43,249 bases of DNA, from the NCBI GenBank assembly GCA_028279445.1, contig JANQNT010000029.1, positions 1 to 43,249 on the forward strand, written 5' to 3'. The stretch's first letter is position 1; every line of letters starts with the position of its first letter. The translations under genes were made by a program, and so were the position numbers. The stretch is from Tepidamorphaceae bacterium (GTDB lineage: Bacteria > Pseudomonadota > Alphaproteobacteria > Rhizobiales > Tepidamorphaceae). Of this stretch, positions 7,310-15,083 are shown piece by piece. Under the pieces are notes generated by a model. It saw nothing but the letters and a program-made list of their open reading frames with translations. It ran no database searches and was not told the origin of the DNA.

Positions 7310-8533
7310 TTATTCGGCTGCTTCCGACAATACTTGCCACTCGGCATTCTGTATGTGGTTCGCGGCCGCCAGTCCGAGAGCCCGGGCGACCGGGACTGGA
7401 ACGGCGTTCCCAACTTGCTGATACTGCGGCCCCAGGCTTTCGCCGGCGAAGTGGAATTCGTCTGGAAAGCCCTGTAGTCGGGCGGCCTCCCTGACCGAGA
7501 TTGTTCTGTCCTGCGTGGGGTGAACATAGGCGCCCCAATGCGGGTCACATTTGGTCAGAATGGTTGACGCCAAGCCTCGTCGTGCCAAGCGCCCATAGCG
7601 CTTCGTGTGGTCCGATGGCCGCGCGCGCTTCATTCCATCAGTAAGCAGGTCGCGCGGGATGTCGCGCCAATTGCCGCCTTCAGGGACGTGCTCCATTCTA
7701 TCCAGATTCACTTTGGTCAGCTGGTGGCAAGCGTGATTGAAAAGCTTGCGGCTTCCCTTTCGAGCTTCCATTTGGAACTGCGTTGTCGCGCGCCTTCCTT
7801 TGTAGCTTGAAACCCGCTCGCCGCCGCCGTTGCCTATCTCGGGCAGGTCTCCGATTGCCTTGTGCACTGTTATGGGGCGCGCAAGACGCATGTTCTCGGA
7901 GTTGCGGCCCTTGCCTCCCCTGTGGGTGGGATCAGGCAAAAGCTCCTCTGCGTTCCCGATCCTGCTGGCAACGATGAATACCCGCCTGCGGACTTGGGGC
8001 GTTCCAAACTCATCCGACGAGAGAATTTCAACCTCACAGTCGTAATCCATCTTTTCAAGTCTGGACCGGATTTCTGCGACAACGCTGCCGCCCCCAATCG
8101 TCAAAATCCCTGGCACATTCTCCATAACCAGACACTTTGGCGCCAACTCCGAAACTAACCTCAAATAGCACTCGAAAAGCCGAGCTCTTTCACCATCGGC
8201 AGACCGGTGGTGATTGTTGTAGCTGAAGGATTGGCACGGAGGACCGCCTATAAGTGCATCCAGTTCGCCTTTCCGAAGGCTGCACTTCCGCATCAGTTTG
8301 GCTGAGTTCAGCTGGGCGATAGGCCCTTCAAAGAAATACGATTCGGGGAAGTTAAGCCTAAAGCTGCATCCAGCATCATGGTCAAAGTCATTCGCGGCCA
8401 AAACTGCCCATCCCGCCTGGCGGAAACCAACCGCCATCCCGCCGGCGCCGGAAAAAAGGTCAATGCACTTGGGGCCATCCGGTAGCGGAGCGGATGGCGG
8501 GCAAATGACCATTTCATTCTTGGTCGGGACCAT
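7310..8533 (-). CDS. DNA (cytosine-5-)-methyltransferase
   Basis: A 407-residue m5C methyltransferase with all key motifs in order: I DLFSGAGG at 25-32 (SAM binding), IV GGPPCQS at 97-102 with nucleophile Cys100, VI ENVPG at 138-142, VIII QVRRRVF at 180-186, and X GNAVP at 375-379. The target-recognition region lies between about 230 and 330; its site cannot be read from sequence. It transfers methyl from SAM to C5 of cytosine. ATG 8533 has a GGAG site. It is divergent from the ParB-like/SNF2/vsr/HNH operon. The nearby vsr gene fits, since Vsr repairs T:G mismatches made by m5C deamination. It is likely the modification arm of the island's restriction-type system. Confidence 0.93.
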   Translation of the reverse strand: MVPTKNEMVICPPSAPLPDGPKCIDLFSGAGGMAVGFRQAGWAVLAANDFDHDAGCSFRLNFPESYFFEGPIAQLNSAKLMRKCSLRKGELDALIGGPPCQSFSYNNHHRSADGERARLFECYLRLVSELAPKCLVMENVPGILTIGGGSVVAEIRSRLEKMDYDCEVEILSSDEFGTPQVRRRVFIVASRIGNAEELLPDPTHRGGKGRNSENMRLARPITVHKAIGDLPEIGNGGGERVSSYKGRRATTQFQMEARKGSRKLFNHACHQLTKVNLDRMEHVPEGGNWRDIPRDLLTDGMKRARPSDHTKRYGRLARRGLASTILTKCDPHWGAYVHPTQDRTISVREAARLQGFPDEFHFAGESLGPQYQQVGNAVPVPVARALGLAAANHIQNAEWQVLSEAAE

Positions 8534-8576
8534 CCACAACTCCGTTCAACTCAGTACCACTCTCACACTAGCCGGT

Positions 8577-8592
8577 GAATCGTTAACGATTC
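8577..8592. promoter_or_regulatory. Perfect 16-bp palindrome in divergent promoter region
   Basis: GAATCGTTAACGATTC is a perfect dyad between the divergent methyltransferase (start 8533) and ParB-like gene (start 8709). Its position suits an operator controlling both transcripts. Possible ligands are the ParB-like HTH protein, the methyltransferase itself, or the XRE protein at 18015. It does not resemble the chromosomal parS consensus. Confidence 0.5.
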
Positions 8593-8646
8593 TCGATGGA
8601 TAGCATATGTGTGAGGAGAACAAAACAAGAATATGTGAGGCTCTCG

Positions 8647-8675
8647 TTGACTAGATGGTTTTCGTTTGATATTTC
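8647..8675 (+). promoter_or_regulatory. Candidate sigma-70 promoter for the ParB-like operon
   Basis: TTGACT (8647-8652), a 17-bp spacer and TATTTC (8670-8675) lie 34 bases before the ATG at 8709. The -35 is near-consensus and the -10 is weak. It was predicted by eye. Confidence 0.35.
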
Positions 8676-8708
8676 TTGCGGAGACAAATTCGGAAAAGGA
8701 CAAATGAC

Positions 8709-9953
8709 ATGGCTGACAGTGCGATGGAGCTTGAGGCGCTACCCCAAAGCGGAGAGCGGGTGATCTGGGAGAGGATCGGGAATACTGAGTGGGAACTCGC
8801 AGAGATTCAGCTCGACGTGCACGAGGAAGTCGCACTTTGGTCGGATAATCCCCGCCTCCAGACTGCAATGATGGAAGGATTCTCTACGGAGCTGGAGCTC
8901 GAGGACGCCCTAAGAGCATCAAAGGGGTACGACAATCTCAAGAAATCAATCCTTGAGATTGGTCAGATGCAGCCAATCTACGTACAGCGAACCAAGACTG
9001 GAAAGCACCTGGTCCTGGAGGGTGCGACGCGGGTTACAATTCTGCGCGAGCTGGACCGGAAGTATCAGACCGGCAAACACGAGGGGGTGTTCCGTCGTGT
9101 GGATGCAAAGTTACTTCCTTCTCACTTTGGCGAGAAGGAAATAGCGACCCTTCTGGCTCAAATTCACGTTCGAGGTTCCGGTGTCCGCGCATGGGGTCGG
9201 TACATCGAGGCGAAGTTTGTGCACGAAACAGTGGTTGGGCGCCCCGGTCATCCCGCTGTTATGAATCAGTCGCAATTGGCAGAGGCGATGGGTAAGAACG
9301 TTTCTTGGGTCTCACGGCTGAAGAATGCATACGAGTTCGCTCTGAAATTTGTCGAGCACGTCGATGATGACCCTAATCCCCGGCGTCTCGCCGCTGAAAA
9401 CTTCAGCACGCTAGAAGAACTCAGCAAAGCGCGCGGGATCGGCCCGCATCTCCGTGACTTTGATAATTCGGCATATGATGAGTTGCGCGAAGAGGTCTTC
9501 GAGATGGTGCGCAACAATGTCTTTAAGGAGTATCGAGATGCCCGCTTCTTGAAGGAATTTCATGATGATCCCGATGTCTGGGATCAGCTCAAGTCAGGCG
9601 AGGAGCATGTAGCAAATCGTTTGGCGCGGCAGATACAAGACAAGCACAGTAGCCCAAAGGCGAAAATCGCAGGACTACCTCAGCTTGTTCGAAGGACAAT
9701 CGACCGTGGAGACGGTGAATTTGATGACGAGGATGTTTCTGCGCTTCAGCATACCATCGACCTAATCGAAGATCAGGTGCATGAAGGTGTGCATCCATAC
9801 CGTCTGGCCATAAAGAAGGCCACACGAACCTTGAACAAAGCAAGTAAGGCCGATGTTCTGGATTTGTCGTCGTCAGATCTGTCTGAATTTGCTGAAGCCT
9901 ACGAGTATTTCACGAGCTTAGTGAAAAGCCACTCGTCTCACGCGGGGGTTTAG
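8709..9953 (+). CDS. ParB/Spo0J-like DNA-binding protein in restriction locus
   Basis: A 414-residue protein. After a roughly 75-residue unique N-terminus it has the ParB N-domain: box I GQMQPIYV at 85-92, box II LEGATRV at 103-109 (the GERR position) and box III QIHVRGSGVRAWGRYIEA at 151-168. A helix-turn-helix follows at about 186-210 (NQSQLAEAMGKNVSWVSRLKNA). The C-terminal half is helical and acidic. ParB proteins load at a site and slide as CTP-gated clamps. No ParA is nearby, so a partition role is unlikely. ATG 8709 has AAAGGA eight bases upstream. Its stop is two bases before the SNF2 start, so the two are translationally coupled, which suggests they act together on DNA. Confidence 0.85.
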   Translation: MADSAMELEALPQSGERVIWERIGNTEWELAEIQLDVHEEVALWSDNPRLQTAMMEGFSTELELEDALRASKGYDNLKKSILEIGQMQPIYVQRTKTGKHLVLEGATRVTILRELDRKYQTGKHEGVFRRVDAKLLPSHFGEKEIATLLAQIHVRGSGVRAWGRYIEAKFVHETVVGRPGHPAVMNQSQLAEAMGKNVSWVSRLKNAYEFALKFVEHVDDDPNPRRLAAENFSTLEELSKARGIGPHLRDFDNSAYDELREEVFEMVRNNVFKEYRDARFLKEFHDDPDVWDQLKSGEEHVANRLARQIQDKHSSPKAKIAGLPQLVRRTIDRGDGEFDDEDVSALQHTIDLIEDQVHEGVHPYRLAIKKATRTLNKASKADVLDLSSSDLSEFAEAYEYFTSLVKSHSSHAGV

Positions 9954-9955
9954 CG

Positions 9956-11359
9956 GTGAGCTTCCAGCTACTCCAGTACCAGCATGAAGGGGTTGAATTC
10001 CTGACGGCGCAAGGCTCGGGGCTGCTGGCTTTCGAGCAGGGGCTCGGAAAGACGTTTGTGGCGATAGAAGCGTTCAGAAGGCTTTTGGATGCCGGCCGCG
10101 CTGATCGACTTCTGGTGATCTGTCCCAATTCACTGAAGCGGAATTGGGTTGCCGAGTTTGCTAAGTTTGCGCCATCCGTTTCAGTGGATGTTGCAGAAGG
10201 GAAACCAAAGGGCCGGCGCACCACTTTCCGCGAATCAAGTTCTAGGGTCATCATCACGAGTTACGAGACCGCCCGATCCGAAATTACGTCTCTTCTCGCT
10301 TTTGCCCAACGGCAGCGTACTGTTCTCGTTCTTGACGAATCTCATGCTGCGAAAAACTGGAAATCTCTGACTTCCACAGCCGCGCGCGCAGTGGCACCTT
10401 ACTGCAGTTTCCGTTGGCTGCTGTCCGGAACGCCGGTCACGAACACCGCTGCGGACCTGTTCACACAAATAGAGATTGTTGCACCCGGAGAGCGCCCTTT
10501 GGGCACATTGGAATCGTTTACAGCATCCCTGGAAGCTGATCCAAGCGCCGAATTTGCCCGGCCGACTTTTGATCGCCTGATCCTTCGGCGGACAAAGGAG
10601 GAGTGCCTCGACCTGCCTGAGAAATCTTTCGTGGATATCCAGGTGGAGCTGCCGGAATGGCAGCGCAAGCTCTACGACGGAATGCGTGACGATATGGTCT
10701 GCGAGATTCAGGAAATGACGGGCGAACAGTACCGCGCGTATGCCTCGACCGTGCTGGCACAGCTTACTCGCCTCAGTCAGCTCGCATGCAATCCCGCACT
10801 CCTTTTTCCTGAAACCTATCAGACCCCGGCGAAATTCGAGGCGCTGGATAACATCCTTTTTGACATACTGTCTGTACCGGGGCGCAAGGTGATTGTCTGG
10901 TCGAACTATGTGCGGTCGATTGAGGCATTGCTGGAGCGCTTCGCGAGCGCCGGCGCCGTCGCGATTTATGGCGGCACACCCTCGGCCACGCGCCAAGAAA
11001 TCGCAGCCCGGTTCCAGCAGGACGATAAAACCCGCGTCCTGATCGCTAACCCGGCGGCTGCCGGAACCGGCTTTACGCTAACTTCCGCGAGTTACACGAT
11101 CTATGAGTCCCTTTCCTGGCGCTACGACCACTACGCGCAGAGCCAGGACCGCAATCATCGGATTGGCCAGGACCAGCCTGTAACTTATATGCGGCTTCTG
11201 GCCGCTGACACGATTGAAGAAGCCATCATAACTGCCTTGGAGAGGAAGTCTGGTCTCGCGCGCAGTCTCTTGGGCGACGAGCAGTACAAGGACACGATCA
11301 GTCAGCTTACGAAGGAAGAAATGTGTGAGCTGCTGACAGCCAACAAACTGCCCGCATAA
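9956..11359 (+). CDS. SNF2-family DNA-dependent ATPase/helicase
   Basis: A compact 467-residue SF2 protein of SNF2 type. A Q-like motif LQYQHEGVEFL at 6-16 is followed by motif I EQGLGKT at 27-33, motif II DESH at 127-130, motif III LSGTPVTN at 156-163 and motif VI QSQDRNHRIGQ at 395-405. No accessory nuclease or zinc domain is fused. SNF2 motors translocate on duplex DNA and remodel bound proteins rather than unwind strands. The GTG start overlaps the previous gene's stop region with a 2-bp gap. It likely powers search or transport for the ParB-like clamp or for the downstream nucleases; that role is inference. Confidence 0.9.
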   Translation: MSFQLLQYQHEGVEFLTAQGSGLLAFEQGLGKTFVAIEAFRRLLDAGRADRLLVICPNSLKRNWVAEFAKFAPSVSVDVAEGKPKGRRTTFRESSSRVIITSYETARSEITSLLAFAQRQRTVLVLDESHAAKNWKSLTSTAARAVAPYCSFRWLLSGTPVTNTAADLFTQIEIVAPGERPLGTLESFTASLEADPSAEFARPTFDRLILRRTKEECLDLPEKSFVDIQVELPEWQRKLYDGMRDDMVCEIQEMTGEQYRAYASTVLAQLTRLSQLACNPALLFPETYQTPAKFEALDNILFDILSVPGRKVIVWSNYVRSIEALLERFASAGAVAIYGGTPSATRQEIAARFQQDDKTRVLIANPAAAGTGFTLTSASYTIYESLSWRYDHYAQSQDRNHRIGQDQPVTYMRLLAADTIEEAIITALERKSGLARSLLGDEQYKDTISQLTKEEMCELLTANKLPA

Positions 11360-11382
11360 GCCTTCCGAGAAAATCTGGCTCT

Positions 11383-11808
11383 ATGGCCGACAGAATAAGC
11401 CCAGAACAGCGCTCCCGGAACATGTCGCGCATCCGCAGCCAGGACACCAGGCCTGAACTGCTTTTGCGGTCTGCTCTGTTTCGGCGGGGGCTTCGGTTTC
11501 GCCTCCACCGCAGGAGACTGCCTGGCACTCCGGACATTGTCTTCGTAAGCAAGAAGCTCGCGATACAAGTGCGCGGCTGTTTCTGGCACCAACACCCAGG
11601 TTGTCCGCATTGCCGCATACCAGATTCAAACCGTGACTATTGGGAACCCAAGCTGTTGCGGACGGTGGAGCGAGACCGCAAAAACGATCGCAAGCTGATT
11701 GAACTAGGCTGGGATTTGGTCGTGGTTTGGGAGTGTGAACTTGGCGAACCTCATGCTGCCACTGACATCGCAGCCAAGATTGATGCAAGGATGCAAGGCC
11801 AAGACTAA
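11383..11808 (+). CDS. vsr: Very short patch repair endonuclease Vsr
   Basis: A 141-residue protein close to the usual Vsr length. RSRNMSRIRSQDTRPE at 11-25 is the N-terminal recognition segment, TPDIVF at 49-54 carries the catalytic Asp51, and GCFWHQH at 65-71 gives the His and zinc-region residues with further Cys/His at 74-77. YWEPKLLRTVERDRKNDRKLIELGW is the conserved C-terminal block. Vsr nicks 5' of the T in T:G mismatches left when m5C deaminates, so it protects methylated sites. It follows the SNF2 gene by 23 bp and is the expected companion of the m5C methyltransferase at 7310-8533. Confidence 0.93.
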   Translation: MADRISPEQRSRNMSRIRSQDTRPELLLRSALFRRGLRFRLHRRRLPGTPDIVFVSKKLAIQVRGCFWHQHPGCPHCRIPDSNRDYWEPKLLRTVERDRKNDRKLIELGWDLVVVWECELGEPHAATDIAAKIDARMQGQD

Positions 11809-11829
11809 AATTTGCACGATGCGAGGCTT

Positions 11830-12825
11830 ATGGCCAATCAGTTCTGGTGGGTAAATCACAATCAAACTGTCCGGCAGGAAATCGACGGTCAGTACCTTTG
11901 GTCTCCGAAGACCGAGCGCAATGGAGCTCGCAGTGAGTTCTATAACAACATGCGCCGGGCTTCCCCAGGTGAACTGGTTCTCTCGTACGCTAACCAGGAA
12001 ATACGATTCTTAGGAAGAGTTGCTGATTTTGCTTTTACAGCACCGAAGCCGGAGGAATTCGGAAACGCGGGCGCATACTGGAACGAGGAAGGATGGCTTC
12101 TACCCGTATACTGGGTACCACTTGCCTCTCCCATCCAGCCCAAGGCGATTATCGATAGGCTGCGACCGTATTTGCCAGATCGATATTCGCCCATCCATCC
12201 CCGTACTGGCTATGGGAACCAAAAGGCCTACCTCGCACGAATATCCAGCGACGCGTTCAATGAGATTGTTGCTGGCACAGCCTTCGATGAAGTGCGGCTT
12301 TCATCTGGCGGATCTAACAGTCTCAGATATGAGGTCGCCTCGGAACTTCTCGATGACACAATGGAACGGCAGATAAAGGCCGATATCAAGCTAGAAGACA
12401 CTGTTAGAAACAGCCTAGTTTTGGCGAGACGCGGACAAGGCAAATTTCGTTCAAATGTGGCGCAGATAGAGCGATGTTGCCGGCTCACCGGGATCTCCGA
12501 TCCACTGCTCCTTATTGCAAGTCATATCAAGCCTTGGCGGCTTTGTGCTTCCGCCAGCGAGCGATTGGATGGAAACAACGGTCTTCTGCTAACGCCGGAT
12601 GCAGACCATCTATTTGATCGTGGGTTTGTTAGTTTCGCCGAGAATGGCGATGTACTTGTATCCTCGCGCGTCAATCGCGCCGACCTAACACGCCTTGGGC
12701 TAGAACACATCGCCGGTAGTCGACTTGGTTTTTGCGAAGCGCCGAAGGCCTGGGGAGCTTCCGGCTTCTCCACCAGGCAAAACGCCTACCTCGACTATCA
12801 TCGGAGAGAGATTTTTATCTCCTGA
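11830..12825 (+). CDS. EVE-like/HNH endonuclease (HNH_2 type)
   Basis: A 331-residue protein. The first roughly 150 residues resemble an EVE/PUA-like reader: FWWVNHNQT at 5-13, then ARSEFYNNMRRASPGELVLSY and FLGRVADF. This is the same order of features as the host EVE protein at 27103. The C-terminal part is an HNH_2 nuclease: CRLTGISDPLLLIASHIKPW, then ERLDGNNGLLLTPDADHLFD. EVE-HNH fusions are known modification-dependent endonucleases. It follows vsr by 21 bp. ATG 11830 matches the expected MANQFWW start; a TTG six codons upstream is possible. It is the likely DNA-cleaving arm of the locus. Confidence 0.85.
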   Translation: MANQFWWVNHNQTVRQEIDGQYLWSPKTERNGARSEFYNNMRRASPGELVLSYANQEIRFLGRVADFAFTAPKPEEFGNAGAYWNEEGWLLPVYWVPLASPIQPKAIIDRLRPYLPDRYSPIHPRTGYGNQKAYLARISSDAFNEIVAGTAFDEVRLSSGGSNSLRYEVASELLDDTMERQIKADIKLEDTVRNSLVLARRGQGKFRSNVAQIERCCRLTGISDPLLLIASHIKPWRLCASASERLDGNNGLLLTPDADHLFDRGFVSFAENGDVLVSSRVNRADLTRLGLEHIAGSRLGFCEAPKAWGASGFSTRQNAYLDYHRREIFIS

Positions 12826-12948
12826 TACTCGGACAAGCAGAGTTGCAGCCTGACACTGGTGATCCCCTCTTTCGCCCCTACGCGCGCGGGCGCCCAAGGC
12901 CGGTGGCGTTTCAGCAGGTTTCCTACGGCTTCTTTGTCTTTCACGCCG

Positions 12949-12967
12949 CTAGATAACCCTAGATAAC
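12949..12967. repeat. Direct repeat CTAGATAAC x2 upstream of integrase
   Basis: CTAGATAAC at 12949-12957 and 12959-12967, spaced 10 bp (one helical turn) apart, in the 210-bp gap before the integrase gene. This spacing suits a dimeric regulator such as the AlpA-like protein. Confidence 0.45.
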
Positions 12968-12984
12968 TCGATGATTTTTCGAGT
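12966..12984 (+). terminator. Weak hairpin plus T-run after the HNH gene
   Basis: ACTCGA (12966-12971) pairs with TCGAGT (12979-12984) around a 7-nt loop, followed by CTTTT. It may end the restriction-type operon before the integrase. The stem is short and overlaps the direct repeat. Confidence 0.4.
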
Positions 12985-13035
12985 CTTTTCCAGGTTTGAT
13001 GCCTATGTTGATTCGAGGCCGAAAGGAGGTCTCGC

Positions 13036-14202
13036 ATGCCCAATCTACGTCTAACGCGTCAGTCCGTTGACGCGCTTCCATTCACCGAGAACGGACAAGT
13101 CCTCTACCGCGATACGCTTCTGCCGGGCTTCGGCCTGCGGGTCGGTCGGCAGTCCAAGGTCTACTTCGCCGAGGGTCAGGTGGACCGGCGCTCGTGTCGC
13201 GTCACCATCGGCCGCGCCGATCTGTTCGCCGCCGACATCGCCCGCAAGAAGGCGCTCACCCTGCTGGGCGAGATGGCCGAAGGGCGCAACCCCAACGCCG
13301 ACAAGAAGCCGGATGTGGAAGCTACGGTGACGCTGGCGAGAGCTTTCGATGCGTTCTTCGAAGCGCGATCGCACCTGTCGCCGCACACAGTGCTGAACTA
13401 TTCGCGCACCGCCGATATCTACTTAAAGGCTTGGCGCAGGAAGCCGATCGACGCGATCACACGGCAGATGGTGCTGAATCGCCATCAGGAGCTTTCGACA
13501 CAGATCGGCAAGACCACCGCCAACAACGTCATGCGGCATCTGCGGTCAGTCTACAATTTCACGGCCGCAACCCACGATGAGTTCCCGCCCAATCCCGTTA
13601 CCGTTCTGACGCAGGCACGGGCGTGGCATCGCGAGCAGCGGCGGCAGACGGTGATCACTGCGCAGCAGCTTCCTCTCTGGTGGCAGGCCGTCAAGGCCGA
13701 GCCGGACTATTCCCGGGACTTCCTTCGCATGAACCTGCTAACCGGCATGCGCCGGGGTGAGTTGATGGCGCTGCGCTGGGAGAATGTCGATCTGGACGCG
13801 CGGACGCTTCATCTGCCCAAGACCAAGAACGGCGATCCACTGAACCTGCCCCTCTCGACCTACCTCGCGGAATTGCTGGCAGAGCGCAAAAGGCGCGCGA
13901 ACGGCTCGCCCTACGTGTTCCCCGGACCGGGCAGGGACGGGCATCTGAAGGAGACCAAGAAGTTCCTTAAGCGTGTCGAGGCCGGCTCCGGGGTCAAGTT
14001 CACGCTGCACGACTTGCGGCGCACCTTTATCACCATCGCCGAGAGCCTCGACGTGCCGTACTATGCCCTGAAGCGCCTGCTGAACCATCGCGCCAGTGGC
14101 GACGTGACGGGCGGTTACATCGTCGTCAATGCGGAACGCTTACGCGAGCCGGTGGAGCAGGTCGCAGCGCGCATACTGGAGTTAGCCGATGACAAACACT
14201 GA
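13036..14202 (+). CDS. int: Tyrosine recombinase (site-specific integrase)
   Basis: A 388-residue phage-type integrase. An arm-binding-like N-domain (RDTLLPGFGLRVGRQSK) spans 1-90, a core-binding SAM-like domain about 95-185 and the catalytic domain about 205-380. Catalytic residues are visible: Arg239 in TGMRRGE, Lys262 or Lys264, His325 and Arg328 in LHDLRR, His351 in LNHR and Tyr361 in GGY. The GAAAGGAGG ribosome site is excellent. It presumably integrates the element into the tRNA-Thr anticodon loop and excises it with the AlpA-like factor. It lies mid-element rather than beside an att site, which is unusual. Confidence 0.95.
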   Translation: MPNLRLTRQSVDALPFTENGQVLYRDTLLPGFGLRVGRQSKVYFAEGQVDRRSCRVTIGRADLFAADIARKKALTLLGEMAEGRNPNADKKPDVEATVTLARAFDAFFEARSHLSPHTVLNYSRTADIYLKAWRRKPIDAITRQMVLNRHQELSTQIGKTTANNVMRHLRSVYNFTAATHDEFPPNPVTVLTQARAWHREQRRQTVITAQQLPLWWQAVKAEPDYSRDFLRMNLLTGMRRGELMALRWENVDLDARTLHLPKTKNGDPLNLPLSTYLAELLAERKRRANGSPYVFPGPGRDGHLKETKKFLKRVEAGSGVKFTLHDLRRTFITIAESLDVPYYALKRLLNHRASGDVTGGYIVVNAERLREPVEQVAARILELADDKH

Positions 14203-14773
14203 GCAAGAGGAAAGTCAGGATAACGGTTCAGGATTGGCGTTCGGTGCGACGGTGTTGGAACGGCTCGTTCTCGCAATCATCGATGCCAACCCAATTGTCT
14301 CAGCGGATACAAGGCAGCAACGCCTCAACGCGGCCATGAAAGCACTGATCGGGAAAAAGGCCACACCGCACCCGCTTTATAACGACAGAGATGATGAAGC
14401 TCTGCTCTTTATGGCACGCGAACTTCACAAGGATCAGTGCCAACAAAACATGCATGCCTTCATGAACCGCAATAATCCGGACGCCGATCCGCCGCCCAAG
14501 ATACGCTCTCACAAAGCCCTCGCCGAGCAAGTTGAGAAGCACTTCTTCGGTTCCACAGACCCTCAAGCACGGTATGCTATCGTGAACAGGCTTCGAGAGA
14601 AGTTCAGCGGTACTTACCAGCGTAAACAAGGCAAAGGCTTGGCCGTCGACCACGAGCGCACATACATCTATCGCGCTGTCGAGCATGGCTATGTGGCAGA
14701 GACGCTCGAGGCTGAGGGACTAAGGCGAATCTGCGACGAACTTGCCGAGTGGGGCGTTAAAACCAAGCTCTGA
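14189..14773 (+). CDS. Hypothetical protein overlapping the integrase
   Basis: A 194-residue soluble, charged, helix-rich protein of no family I recognise. Its ATG overlaps the last 14 bases of the integrase gene, implying translational coupling and a shared transcript. There are no membrane segments or Cys clusters. The C-terminus (TYIYRAVEHGYVAETLEAEGLRRICDELAEWG) is amphipathic helix. Position suggests an element-specific accessory function in integration or replication control, but nothing in the sequence shows it. Confidence 0.75.
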   Translation: MTNTEQEESQDNGSGLAFGATVLERLVLAIIDANPIVSADTRQQRLNAAMKALIGKKATPHPLYNDRDDEALLFMARELHKDQCQQNMHAFMNRNNPDADPPPKIRSHKALAEQVEKHFFGSTDPQARYAIVNRLREKFSGTYQRKQGKGLAVDHERTYIYRAVEHGYVAETLEAEGLRRICDELAEWGVKTKL

Positions 14774-14861
14774 AGCGGGCTGCGAATTTCCGCCGGGATT
14801 GTTCGCAACCTAAGATGACGGCAACTCGCCACCGTTCTCCTGTCAACAACAGGAGGACAGC

Positions 14862-15083
14862 ATGTCTAATCGATCACATCAGTTCCTCTCAACGAAGCAA
14901 CTGCCGGGCGTCACAGGCCTGAGCCAAAGCTTCTTTGAGAAGGGCCGCATCTACGGCTACGGCCCGCCCTACCTCCGAATTCGCTCGGGCCGACGCGCTG
15001 GGAAGATACTCTACCGAAGCAGCGACGTTGAACGCTGGCTTGCGTCTCAGGAGCAGAATCCAGAGGGCGCGGACGATGAGTAA
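14862..15083 (+). CDS. AlpA-like helix-turn-helix protein, candidate excisionase
   Basis: A 73-residue winged-HTH protein of the AlpA/MerR-like excisionase class: FLSTKQLPGVTGLSQSFFEKGRIYG (HTH), then PPYLRIRSGRRAGKILYRSSDVERWLAS (wing and final helix). The R..G..I.Y...DVE.WL pattern is diagnostic. CAGGAGGACAGC gives a strong ribosome site. Such proteins direct tyrosine integrases toward excision and can activate element genes. Its last codons overlap the primase start, so it leads the replication operon. Confidence 0.88.
   Translation: MSNRSHQFLSTKQLPGVTGLSQSFFEKGRIYGYGPPYLRIRSGRRAGKILYRSSDVERWLASQEQNPEGADDE

Noticed and set aside
12946-12953. GCCGCTAG near the integrase as a second att site
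   Set aside because: Only eight bases match the tRNA 3' end and no core CATTACGAAT follows; likely chance.
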